From the NCBI RefSeq assembly GCF_005233835.1, contig NZ_SZQA01000023.1, forward strand, positions 1-64,000: a stretch of DNA of 64,000 bases, in the 5' to 3' direction. Every line of letters starts with the position of its first letter. The stretch's first letter is position 1. The notes under the pieces were generated by a model. The model was not told where the DNA came from, made no database searches, and was given only the letters and a program-made list of their open reading frames with translations. Shown in pieces: positions 19,514 through 28,313 of the stretch. The stretch is from Herbidospora galbida. GTDB taxonomy: Bacteria; Actinomycetota; Actinomycetes; Streptosporangiales; Streptosporangiaceae. Position numbers and translations under genes: made by a program.

Positions 19514-22500
19514 GCGCCCAGGTGGAGGCGCTCGCCGCGACCGTGGTCTCGGGCGCCCTGGGGCTGTGGGCCGGCGGCGACGCCGAGGCGCTGGCCCGGA
19601 AGGAGGAGGGCGCGCTGCTGGCGGGCTACGTCCGCCGGCTCGCCGGCCGGATGGCCGAACCGGTGGCCCGCCGGATCGAGTCGGCGCTGCCGAGGGAACC
19701 CGGCCCCGGCCACCTGGCGGCGATCGACGCCGTGCGGGAGTCGCTGCGCGGCCGCCTCTCCGGCGAGGACGCCGACGAGCTCGACCGAGGGCTGCCCGAC
19801 CTCTCCTCCGACCTGCCCGAGCCGATGGCGGAGTTCTACTTCGGGCTCCGCCGGGAGTGCTGCGCCGTCCTGGTCCAGACCGCCCGCTCGCTGCCGCTCC
19901 ACCGTCCCGGCTTGCTGAGGGAGCTGGTCCGGCAGCAGAACACGATCGCCGAACGGCTGACCGATCTCGCGACGTTGCTGTTCGCCGCGTTGCCGTCCGG
20001 GGTCCGGGGCGCGCTGATGCGGTGCGCGCTGCCGGGACGGTTCGACGAGACCCTCTACGACGCGGTGCTGCGCGGCGACGGTCCCTCGCTGGCCGAGATG
20101 GCGGCGACCGGGCGGTTCCGGCGGCTGCCCGGCTCGGGACAGTACCGGCTCGACCCGGCGCTCAGGGAGACGGCGTGGTCGCGGTGGTGGATCGACGAGG
20201 CGCGGGTCATGGGAGAGGGCATCCCCGACGCGATGCGCGAGACGGCCAGGCGGATCGCCGACGAGGTCGACGACGAGCTGGAGGAACTGCGCCTGACCGC
20301 GCTGGTCTCACCCGGCGGGGCCGTCGCGGCCTTCCGCGTGCTCTACCGGCGCGCCGACACGGCCTTCGACCTGGTCGCCTGCCAGGACGCGCTCGACGTC
20401 CTCGCCGCACCCGACCTGATCGGCGTCAGCCCCCTCATCGCGGAGACGCACGCCACCTACCAGGCCCGGCTGGCGGCCCGCACCGCCCACGCCACGGAAT
20501 ACCGCCAGACCGGCCGCTACCTGCACAGAGACGCCCTGGAGCGAGTGCTGACCGGTGACGCCAGGGTGGTCCACCTGCACGCGCCCGGCGGCATGGGCAA
20601 GACGATGCTGCTGCGGTGGTTCGCGGCCCGCCGGTGTCTCACCCAGTGGCCTCACGTGCCGTGCGCGCGGATCGACCTCGACGCCGTCGACCCGGTCAAC
20701 GCGGTCCGTCATCCGTGGCTGGTGTTGCTGGAGATCGCCGCGCAGCTGTCGCCCCAGATCCCCGGCGCGCCCTTCTTCGACCTGCTGCGCGACCACGACC
20801 GGTGGCGGCGGGTGCTGAGCCGCGCCGCCGTGCCCAACACCGCGCTGCTCTCCGAGGTCGAGGCCGCGGCCGCCGACGGGGCCGATGTCACCCGCCGGTT
20901 CTTCGCCACCGACCTGCCCGACCACGTGGTCGTGTTCGACACCCTCGAAGAGATCGTGCTCAGACCCGCCGCCGACCCGCGTCCCTTCGTCGAGACGCTC
21001 GCCCGCCTCTCCGGGCGGGTCGTCCTCTCCGGCCGGTACGACCTGCGCGACCGCCTCCCCGGATTCGCCGACGCCTTCCCCGACGCCGAGATCGTCGAGG
21101 TGCCCCCGTTCGACGACGACCTGGCCGCCCGCTATCTGACCGAACGCCGCGGCCTGACCCGGCCCGACCTGATCGACGCCATGGTCCGCCGCGCGGGCGG
21201 CCTGCCCTTCGCCCTCGCCATGTACGGCGACCTCGCCGAGGCCAACCCGGAGCTGACCGCCCGGGAGGTGGAGGAAGCCCGCGAACCCGCCCTGCTCTAC
21301 TGCCTCGACCGCATCCTGGAACGCATCCCCGACGACCGGCTGCGCTGGCTGCTCCGCTACGCCGTGCTGCCCCGCCACCTCGACGCCGAGTTCGTCACCG
21401 ACGTGCTGTGGCCCCACCTGGAGGCGGGTCTGCGCGACGACAAGGTCCTCGACGACCCGGCCGAGGACGCCCGCCCCGACCGCAAGACCAAGATCTTCCT
21501 CCCCGGCCCGCCACCGCCCGCCCCGGCGGCCCTGTGGGAGGAACTGACGACCTACGCGGGCGCGACCTCCTGGGTCCAGCCCACCGACGACGGCCGGCTC
21601 GTCTTCCACGAGAACCTGCGCGACCCGGTCCGCGACCTCCTCCGCGACCATCCCGTTTTCGCCGTCCTGCACGCGTCGGCCGAGGCCCACTACACCCGCC
21701 GCGCCGCCCGGGAACACTGGGCCCGCTGGTCGGCCGAGGCGGTCTACCACGCCTTCCAGCACCGGGGGACGGCCGCCCTGCCGAGGTGGCGGGCCCTGAT
21801 CACCGAGGCCTGGGACACCGGCCGCGCCGACCACGCCGGGGAACTCGCCGACGACCTGCTGATCTACGCGAAGGACGACGACGTCCGCTACGCGGCCCTC
21901 ATCGAGCAGGCGCGGGCCGCGATCGAGGCCGCCCGGCGCGACCTTTCGCCCGGCGCCTCCGGCGCGCACTGGAACAGGGCCGAGAGCGCCCTCGCGGAGG
22001 CGGGACAACTGGGGGAGCCCTCCCCGATGCACCACGCCCTGACGGCGATGGTGCACCTGGCCCGCGACCGCCACGAGGAGGCCGAGGCGGAACTGGCGAT
22101 GATCGCCGGCGAGGACCTCGACGAGGACACCGCCGCAGAGGTCGACCTCGTCCGGGCCGCCTCCGCCGACCAGGAGGAACTGCGGCAGGTGTACGCGCGG
22201 GCGGAGGAACGGGACGACCTGCGGGGCCTGGAGTTCACGGCCCGTTTGCTGGGCCGGGACATCGCCGTGGGGGGCGGCGACGTCAACGAGGCGGCCCGAT
22301 ACCTGATGGAGTCGGGCGACCTGCCGGAGCTGGCCCGAGTCCTGCTCCAGCGGGGCCGGCCGGGGAGCGCGCTCGACGTGTTCCCGGAGGCACCTCCGCC
22401 CGGGATCGCGACCGGTGGAGAGCGCGACCGGTTGCTCGTCACCGCCGAGGCCATGATCGCGCTCCGCCGCCCGGCCGCCGCCGTCCGCCTGCTGACCGGC

Positions 22501-24522
22501 CGGATCTCCACCGATCACGCCTCGTCGGCGATCGTGATGGCCCGCGCCCTGGGCGACCTGATGGAGTACGAGGTCGCGCTCGACGCCCTCACGCACGCCC
22601 GCCGCGCCGCCACGCTGGGGGCCGACCGCAAGGCCCTCACCCGGGAGACGGCGCGGCTCCACCTCGACGTGGCCGGAGACGTCGTGGCCGCCGAACGGAT
22701 GCTCGGCGAGATCCTCGACGACGTCCTGCACCCCGACCCGCTCTGGGCGGACATCCGGCTCGCCCAGGCCAGGGACGACGACGCGGTCTCCATCGCCTGG
22801 CGGACGGCCAAGGGATCGTCCGACCCCGTGGCCCAGGCGAAGGCGGCCGTGACCGGGCTCCAGGTCGGCCAGCCCATGGGTGGCCGGCTCATTCGGTACG
22901 TCCGGCTGATCGACGACCTCGGCCTCCGCCTCGAATCGCTACGGGAGCTGCGGAAATGCCGTCTTCCCGTGGATCTGTCGGAGGCGGTCCTCGATCCGTG
23001 GCTGGCCGAGCGAGCCGAGTGGCAGCGGGAGGACCGGGCCTGCCTCGACCTGCTCGCGGTGGAGGTGGCGCGCGTGGCCGGTCGCTCAGCGGACGCCGCC
23101 GTGCTGCTCGACGAAGCGGTCTTCGGCCTCGCGAGCTCCGACGTCGTCGCGTGGCTCGACTGGATCCGGGCGAAGAACCGCATCGGGCCCGCGATCGCCG
23201 GTGAGTGGGAACCCCCGGAGATCGAGGGCGGCCCGGACCTGACGGGCGCCTTCCTCGTCGAACTCGCCCGGCGCCGCCTGCCCGTCGACCCGGAGTGGAA
23301 GACGTCCTCGCGGCTCGACCGGGCCGGGGAACTCATGGGCGACCGTCCCATGCGCTGGCACGGCACGCTCTGGCAGACCCGTGCCGATCTCGCCGCCTCG
23401 CAGGGCCTGCCCGACCGCGAACACCGGCTGCGCGCGATGTCGGTGTGGCGGGACCTGGGACAAGTCGCAGAACTCCAGGCGACCCCACCCACCCCTACCG
23501 AGACCATCGCCTACGGACCCCCGACCACCCACAGCCCGGACCTCGAGGCCGACGACGAAGCCCGATCGGACTCGGCCGCTGCCGACTCGGACGGGCTGGA
23601 CTGGCACCGGTTCGATGACGAGTCGCCGGATCACGAACCAGAAATCGTCGTGCCCCTCGGCGGGCTTCAGCCCGTCGGCGATGACTGGACGGTTCACGAG
23701 GCCACGAACGGCCTGGGCGACCGGTTGCTCCCCGGGCTCGAGGGCCGGCTGGAGGACTCCCCGGAACCCCTCGACGTCCGCCTGGACGGCTACGCCGGTG
23801 GCGCGCCGTGGGAACTGCTCGGCTGGGGCGGCCGCACGCTGGGCCGCCATCCCCGAGTCAGGTGCGTCTATCGAACGCCGCGCGGGCTCGTGCCGGTCGA
23901 GGAGCCGCCGGGTCGCCGGGAACCGGTCGTACACGTCATCGAACCTGATCTGGTGCTTGCGGCCAGGACGCGGGGGCTGCCCGGTTCGCTGAAGGTCGCC
24001 GAGCTCTACCGGAACCGTGACCTCCCGGCCGAATCCCGGACTCCGCTGGAGGCGCTCGGCCGGCGCGAGATCGGCGTGCTCCACGTCGCCGGCGTCATGG
24101 ACACCGCCAGGGGCGTCCCGGCGCTGTCCTTCCTCGGCGACGACGACGGGATCGAGCCCGACGCCCTGCACGAGGTGCTCCGGCGGCTGCGCGGCAACCC
24201 GCCTCTCGTCGTGCTCGACGTCCTGGCCCCGGCCAACCGCGCCGAGTTCCCCCGGCAACTCTCCCTCCGCAACCGGTTCGCCCAGGAGATCGTGCGCGTC
24301 ACGTTTCCCGTCACCGTCCTGGCCATCGGCCCCGCCCCCGGCCTGACCCGTTCGGTGGCGATCACCGACGTGGCCTTCGCCGTGTCGGCGGGGTCGTCGA
24401 CGCCCGGACTGTGGCAGCGGATCCAGAGCCACGAGATCGCCTCGGAGGACGACGCCTACGCCTTCGCGGCCACGGCGCTGTTCTCCAACGTGCGCCCCGC
24501 CGGCATGCCCGGGTTCCGATGA
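19510..24522 (+). CDS. 1670-aa STAND-like NTPase with TPR-like repeats and degenerate C-terminal CHAT domain
   Basis: The GTG at 19510 overlaps the CHAT gene stop. Residues 1-350 are helical and unrecognised. The NTPase has Walker A LHAPGGMGKT (Lys364), Walker B VVVFD (Asp477) and the STAND hallmark GGLP at 563-566. A long Ala/Leu/Arg-rich helical array, probably TPR-like, spans about 700-1260. An acidic low-complexity linker sits near 1340-1380. The last 280 residues resemble CHAT (APWELLGWG, VLHVAGVMD with His1525), but the Cys position of LVVLNAC reads LVVLDVL, giving Leu1572, so protease activity should be lost. It is probably a sensor or scaffold for the active CHAT protein. Note the lack of any frameshift over 5 kb. 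Confidence 0.85.
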   Translation: MSAQVEALAATVVSGALGLWAGGDAEALARKEEGALLAGYVRRLAGRMAEPVARRIESALPREPGPGHLAAIDAVRESLRGRLSGEDADELDRGLPDLSSDLPEPMAEFYFGLRRECCAVLVQTARSLPLHRPGLLRELVRQQNTIAERLTDLATLLFAALPSGVRGALMRCALPGRFDETLYDAVLRGDGPSLAEMAATGRFRRLPGSGQYRLDPALRETAWSRWWIDEARVMGEGIPDAMRETARRIADEVDDELEELRLTALVSPGGAVAAFRVLYRRADTAFDLVACQDALDVLAAPDLIGVSPLIAETHATYQARLAARTAHATEYRQTGRYLHRDALERVLTGDARVVHLHAPGGMGKTMLLRWFAARRCLTQWPHVPCARIDLDAVDPVNAVRHPWLVLLEIAAQLSPQIPGAPFFDLLRDHDRWRRVLSRAAVPNTALLSEVEAAAADGADVTRRFFATDLPDHVVVFDTLEEIVLRPAADPRPFVETLARLSGRVVLSGRYDLRDRLPGFADAFPDAEIVEVPPFDDDLAARYLTERRGLTRPDLIDAMVRRAGGLPFALAMYGDLAEANPELTAREVEEAREPALLYCLDRILERIPDDRLRWLLRYAVLPRHLDAEFVTDVLWPHLEAGLRDDKVLDDPAEDARPDRKTKIFLPGPPPPAPAALWEELTTYAGATSWVQPTDDGRLVFHENLRDPVRDLLRDHPVFAVLHASAEAHYTRRAAREHWARWSAEAVYHAFQHRGTAALPRWRALITEAWDTGRADHAGELADDLLIYAKDDDVRYAALIEQARAAIEAARRDLSPGASGAHWNRAESALAEAGQLGEPSPMHHALTAMVHLARDRHEEAEAELAMIAGEDLDEDTAAEVDLVRAASADQEELRQVYARAEERDDLRGLEFTARLLGRDIAVGGGDVNEAARYLMESGDLPELARVLLQRGRPGSALDVFPEAPPPGIATGGERDRLLVTAEAMIALRRPAAAVRLLTGRISTDHASSAIVMARALGDLMEYEVALDALTHARRAATLGADRKALTRETARLHLDVAGDVVAAERMLGEILDDVLHPDPLWADIRLAQARDDDAVSIAWRTAKGSSDPVAQAKAAVTGLQVGQPMGGRLIRYVRLIDDLGLRLESLRELRKCRLPVDLSEAVLDPWLAERAEWQREDRACLDLLAVEVARVAGRSADAAVLLDEAVFGLASSDVVAWLDWIRAKNRIGPAIAGEWEPPEIEGGPDLTGAFLVELARRRLPVDPEWKTSSRLDRAGELMGDRPMRWHGTLWQTRADLAASQGLPDREHRLRAMSVWRDLGQVAELQATPPTPTETIAYGPPTTHSPDLEADDEARSDSAAADSDGLDWHRFDDESPDHEPEIVVPLGGLQPVGDDWTVHEATNGLGDRLLPGLEGRLEDSPEPLDVRLDGYAGGAPWELLGWGGRTLGRHPRVRCVYRTPRGLVPVEEPPGRREPVVHVIEPDLVLAARTRGLPGSLKVAELYRNRDLPAESRTPLEALGRREIGVLHVAGVMDTARGVPALSFLGDDDGIEPDALHEVLRRLRGNPPLVVLDVLAPANRAEFPRQLSLRNRFAQEIVRVTFPVTVLAIGPAPGLTRSVAITDVAFAVSAGSSTPGLWQRIQSHEIASEDDAYAFAATALFSNVRPAGMPGFR

Positions 24523-25679
24523 CCCGCCGCGCGATCGAACTGCACGCCAAGATCGCCGGTCTGGAGGCCGAACTCGCCGCCTGGCGCTCGCTGTCGGCCC
24601 CGGGCGCCCGGCTGGAGAAGCACCACACCCAGATCGGCGCCATCACCGCCGCCCTCCAGGTCGCCGTCGACCACCTCACCGCCAGGGCGGACTCCGGCGA
24701 TCCGTGGACGGCGACGGAACACCTCCTGATCCGCACCCACGACGTTCTCGACTACTTCCGCGCCAAGTTCGCCCTCCGCCTGGCCGACGTCTTCGCCGAC
24801 TACCTGACGGTCGCCGACGAGCTCGCCTGGGAGTGCTACGAACCGGTCCGGACGTACGCCCCCCGGCGGAAGGAACCCCCGCTCGTCTTCCTGGACCGGT
24901 CGGCGGAACCGTTCTCCATCGCCCGTGGCGCCGACTACGCCACCGAGCTGATCGCGAAACCTCCGGGCAGCCTCCGCCGGGTCGTGGAGCGCCTCCCCGT
25001 CCCGCTGATCGGCGTCCCGTGGTTCCACCTCCGCCATCTCCCCGACGCCCTGGTCATCGCCCACGAAGTGGGTCACCTGGTCGAAACCGACCTCGACCTG
25101 ACCCCGACGCTCCAGACGTCGATCGCCGGAGCACGCCCCGAATGGCGGCGCTGGCTCGGAGAGGTCTTCGCCGACGTGTACGCAGCCCTCGCCACCGGAC
25201 CCGGCTACCTGAGCGCCCTGTCCGACTTCCTCGACACCGGATCGGGCGGCACCGGCGCGGGGGCGTACCCGCCTCCGGAGACCCGCCTCGACGTGGTTCG
25301 AGCGGTCTTGGACGGCGGCCGCGCGACGGAGGCCGCAGAGGTGGCGGCGGCCCTGGTGGCGGGCCCCTATCCCCAACTGGGCGGCCGCCGCCTCGACGAG
25401 ATCCTCACCTTCGACCGCGACCTGGCCGACCGCCAGGCGAGCGCGCTGCTCCTGCGCATGGCTCCCGACCCCCGGTCGAACGTGCGCACCCTGCTCTCCT
25501 CGGCCGCCCTGGCCTTCGCCCGCGACCCCGAGACGTACCAGAAAGCCGGCACGACGGACCGTGTCGTCCACGCCGCGCACCGGAAGATCACGGCCGGAGT
25601 CCGCGCCGCCACGACGCCGCAGGCGGCGGCGGAACGCGGCCGCGAAGCCGGCGAGGCCATCCTCGGCCTGCTCCTCTGA
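24519..25679 (+). CDS. HExxH metallopeptidase-like protein, last gene of CHAT/NTPase locus
   Basis: A 386-aa protein starting at an ATG overlapping the previous stop (ATGA). The N-terminal 110 residues are a helical, probably coiled-coil segment (HAKIAGLEAELAAW). The core has LVIAHEVGHLVE with His182, Glu183 and His186, followed about 30 residues later by GEVFADVYAAL, where Glu215 or Asp219 could be the third zinc ligand (gluzincin or aspzincin pattern). The C-terminal 150 residues are helical. No signal peptide or TM is seen, so it is cytoplasmic. Presumably it is the effector, or a second protease, of the four-gene locus. I do not recognise a named peptidase family. Confidence 0.82.
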   Translation: MTRRAIELHAKIAGLEAELAAWRSLSAPGARLEKHHTQIGAITAALQVAVDHLTARADSGDPWTATEHLLIRTHDVLDYFRAKFALRLADVFADYLTVADELAWECYEPVRTYAPRRKEPPLVFLDRSAEPFSIARGADYATELIAKPPGSLRRVVERLPVPLIGVPWFHLRHLPDALVIAHEVGHLVETDLDLTPTLQTSIAGARPEWRRWLGEVFADVYAALATGPGYLSALSDFLDTGSGGTGAGAYPPPETRLDVVRAVLDGGRATEAAEVAAALVAGPYPQLGGRRLDEILTFDRDLADRQASALLLRMAPDPRSNVRTLLSSAALAFARDPETYQKAGTTDRVVHAAHRKITAGVRAATTPQAAAERGREAGEAILGLLL

Positions 25680-25698
25680 CCAGAACAGGGGGCCTGCT

Positions 25699-26334
25699 TC
25701 ACATGCCCAGCCGGGCCCCCATCAGCTTCTCCACCGCCCACGGCTCCCCGTCGAGCGCCACCCGCGCGTGGTCCTGGCGGCCGAACGCGAACAGCAGCAG
25801 CTCCTGTGCGGGCCCGGTGACCACCACGGCCGGGTCGGACATCTTCGCCCCCGCCTTCTGGCCCGTTCCCGCCCGGCGCAGCACCACGCCCACGGGCGAC
25901 TTGCGGAAGAACACCCGGGCTCCGGCGGCGACCCGCTTCCACAGCAGGTCGTCGAGGTCGGCGGGGAGTTCGCGGGGTTCCCAGCCCGCCTGGGCGCGGC
26001 GCACGTCTTCGTGGTGGACGAAGAACTCGATCGTGTTCACCGCCGAGTCGAGGCCGGGGATCAGGCCGTAGGGCGTCCAGCGGGGCGGGCCCTGGCGGAC
26101 TTCGTTCACCACTTCCGCGTAGGGGCGGGCCCGGACCTGCTCCTGGACGTTGCGCGTGTAGGGCGCCAGGAACTTCACCGCTATCCCGGCGGCGGCGTCG
26201 ATGCGCCGTTCCCGGACGACGAGGTGGGCGGCGAGGTCGGCGGTCTCCCACCCCTCGCACAGGGTGGGGGCGAACGGGCCCAGATCGTCGAGAAGTTCGG
26301 TGATGGCGGCACGTTCCGCGCGGGCGTAGCTCAT
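25699..26334 (-). CDS. TIGR03085-type putative metal-binding protein (DinB/mycothiol maleylpyruvate isomerase fold)
   Basis: A 211-aa actinobacterial protein. The four-helix DinB-like N-terminus has the motif TLCEGWETADLAAHLVVRER, and NTIEFFVHHEDVRRA carries the further His ligands. The C-terminal part includes VVVTGPAQELLLFAFGR, typical of the group whose members use mycothiol in some cases. The substrate is unknown. The start ATG lies 6 bases after a minus-strand TAGGGT (-10), suggesting a leaderless transcript. Confidence 0.88.
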   Translation of the reverse strand: MSYARAERAAITELLDDLGPFAPTLCEGWETADLAAHLVVRERRIDAAAGIAVKFLAPYTRNVQEQVRARPYAEVVNEVRQGPPRWTPYGLIPGLDSAVNTIEFFVHHEDVRRAQAGWEPRELPADLDDLLWKRVAAGARVFFRKSPVGVVLRRAGTGQKAGAKMSDPAVVVTGPAQELLLFAFGRQDHARVALDGEPWAVEKLMGARLGM

Positions 26335-26340
26335 GGCTCA

Positions 26341-26346
26341 ACCCTA
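26341..26346 (-). promoter_or_regulatory. -10 box (TAGGGT) of leaderless TIGR03085 gene
   Basis: Read on the minus strand, TAGGGT is followed by six bases and the ATG at 26334, with no Shine-Dalgarno between them. Confidence 0.4.
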
Positions 26347-26516
26347 AGCACCCGCCCGCCGGGAATAAGAGCGGTGATCGTCGTGATTTCCCCACGTGGG
26401 CTTTCCCGGCCCTACGCCTATGGGCCCGCCCTGTGGTCAGACCTTGGCCCGATCCGAACTGTCGGCCATCGTTTGTATGGTCGGAGCTCGAACCACCGAA
26501 CGGAAGGAACCCCCGA

Positions 26517-28313
26517 GTGCCCGACAAGGTGTCATCCGCGGTCATGCGCAAGGGGTTCCGCGTCATCGGTCACGCCGTCAGGACCGAGCCGAAGATCTTC
26601 ACGGGCGCCGTCCTGGCCAGCGCCGTCTACGGCGTGACGACCGTCCTGTCGTCGTGGGCGCTGGGCTGGGCGACCGAGAACGCGGTGCTGCCTGCCTTCC
26701 GCGACGGCCACGCCACCGGGGGCACGCTGGCGCTGGCGGCCACGCTGATCGTCGGGGTCGCGGTGTTCAAGGCGCTGGGGGTGATGGGCCGGCGCATCAT
26801 GGCCGGCATCCACCAATACCGCATGCAGGCGCATTTCCGGCGGTCGCTGGGGCGGCAGTTCCTCCGCCTGCCGCTGTCGTGGCACCACCGTCATCCGACC
26901 GGGCAGCTGCTGTCCAACGCCAGCTCCGACGCCGAGGCCGCCTGGGGGCCGCTCGCGCCGCTGCCGATGGCGGTCGGCGTGATCGTCATGCTCGTCGCGG
27001 CGGCGGTCGCCATCGTGCTGACCGACCCCGTGCTCGCCGTGGTCGGCTTCCTGATCTTTCCGGCGATCGCCCTGCTGAACCTCGTCTACCAGCGCAGGCT
27101 CACGCCGCTCGCGACGCGGGCGCAGGAGCTGCGGGCGGCGGTGTCCGAGGTCGCCCACGAGAGCTTCGAGGGCGCGCTCGTGGTCAAGACCCTCGGCCGC
27201 GAAGACGCCGAGGCGGCCCGGTTCGACGACAGGGCCGCCGCGCTGCGCGACGCCAACATCGCGGCCGGCCGGGTGCGCGGCCTGTTCGACCCGCTGCTGG
27301 AGGCGCTGCCGACCCTCGGCGTGCTCGCCGTGCTGCTGTTCGGCTCCTACCGCCTGGCCTCCGGCGACGTCACCGCCGGTGAGCTGATCCAGGTGTCCTA
27401 CCTGTTCACGCTGCTCTCCTTCCCCGTGCGGGCGCTCGGGTGGGTGCTGGGCGAACTACCCCGCTCGGTCGTGGGCTGGACCCGGGTGCAGGAGGTGCTG
27501 GGCGCGGAGGGCTCCATGGTCTACGGTTCGGTCCGGCTGCCGGCCGACCGGCCCGCCGAGGTGGCCGTGGCCGGCGTCTCCTTCGCCTACGAGCCCGGCG
27601 TGCCGGTGCTGCGCGAGGTCGGCTTCACCGTCCAGCCGGGCCGCACGGTCGCCGTGGTCGGCCCCACCGGCTCCGGCAAGTCCACGTTGACCCAGTTGCT
27701 GGCCCGCCTGGTCGACCCCGACGAGGGCGTGGTCGCGATCGACGGCGTCGACCTGCGCGAGATCGAGCGCGACGGCGTGAGCGGCGCGGTCTCCCTGGTC
27801 CCGCAGCAGACGTTCCTGTTCGACGACACCGTCCGGGGCAACATCACGCTCGGCGCCGACGTCGCCGACGAGAAGGTCTGGGCCGCCCTGCGGCTGGCCC
27901 AGGCCGACGGGTTCGTCAGCGCCCTGCCCGAGGCCCTCGACACCAAGGTCGGCGAGCGCGGCACCACTCTGTCGGGCGGCCAGCGCCAGCGGCTCGCCCT
28001 GGCCCGCGCGCTGGCCCGCGAACCTCGGCTGCTCATCCTCGACGACGCCACCTCCAGCGTCGACCCGCAGGTCGAGAAGCGCATCCTGTTCGGCCTGCGT
28101 GACCAGCACGCCACCGTCATCGTGATCGCCTACCGCATGGCCACGATCTCGCTGGCCGACGACGTCGTCTACATCGAGAACGGCACCGTCGCCGACCACG
28201 GCCCCCACGAGGTCCTGCTGGCCCGCTGCGCCGGCTACCGCGAGCTCGTGACCGCCTACGAACGCCAGGAGGCCGAGAACGCGGCCCTCGAAGAGGAGAC
28301 CGTCGCCCCGTGA
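26517..28313 (+). CDS. ABC exporter, TMD-NBD half with degenerate ATP site
   Basis: A 598-aa type IV ABC half-transporter with six TM helices and a C-terminal nucleotide-binding domain. Walker A is GPTGSGKST (Lys388) and the signature LSGGQRQ is canonical. The catalytic Glu after Walker B is replaced by Asp (LLILDDATS, Asp510), and the H-loop His by Tyr (VIAYRM, Tyr539). The GTG at 26517 follows AAGGA. Together with the overlapping next gene it forms a heterodimeric exporter of the BmrCD/TM287-288 type with one non-hydrolysing site. The substrate is unknown (lipid or drug). Confidence 0.93.
   Translation: MPDKVSSAVMRKGFRVIGHAVRTEPKIFTGAVLASAVYGVTTVLSSWALGWATENAVLPAFRDGHATGGTLALAATLIVGVAVFKALGVMGRRIMAGIHQYRMQAHFRRSLGRQFLRLPLSWHHRHPTGQLLSNASSDAEAAWGPLAPLPMAVGVIVMLVAAAVAIVLTDPVLAVVGFLIFPAIALLNLVYQRRLTPLATRAQELRAAVSEVAHESFEGALVVKTLGREDAEAARFDDRAAALRDANIAAGRVRGLFDPLLEALPTLGVLAVLLFGSYRLASGDVTAGELIQVSYLFTLLSFPVRALGWVLGELPRSVVGWTRVQEVLGAEGSMVYGSVRLPADRPAEVAVAGVSFAYEPGVPVLREVGFTVQPGRTVAVVGPTGSGKSTLTQLLARLVDPDEGVVAIDGVDLREIERDGVSGAVSLVPQQTFLFDDTVRGNITLGADVADEKVWAALRLAQADGFVSALPEALDTKVGERGTTLSGGQRQRLALARALAREPRLLILDDATSSVDPQVEKRILFGLRDQHATVIVIAYRMATISLADDVVYIENGTVADHGPHEVLLARCAGYRELVTAYERQEAENAALEEETVAP

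Noticed and set aside
20308-22731. An 807-codon minus-strand frame
   Set aside because: Antisense to the NTPase gene; composition is Gly/Val/Gln-rich with no motif.
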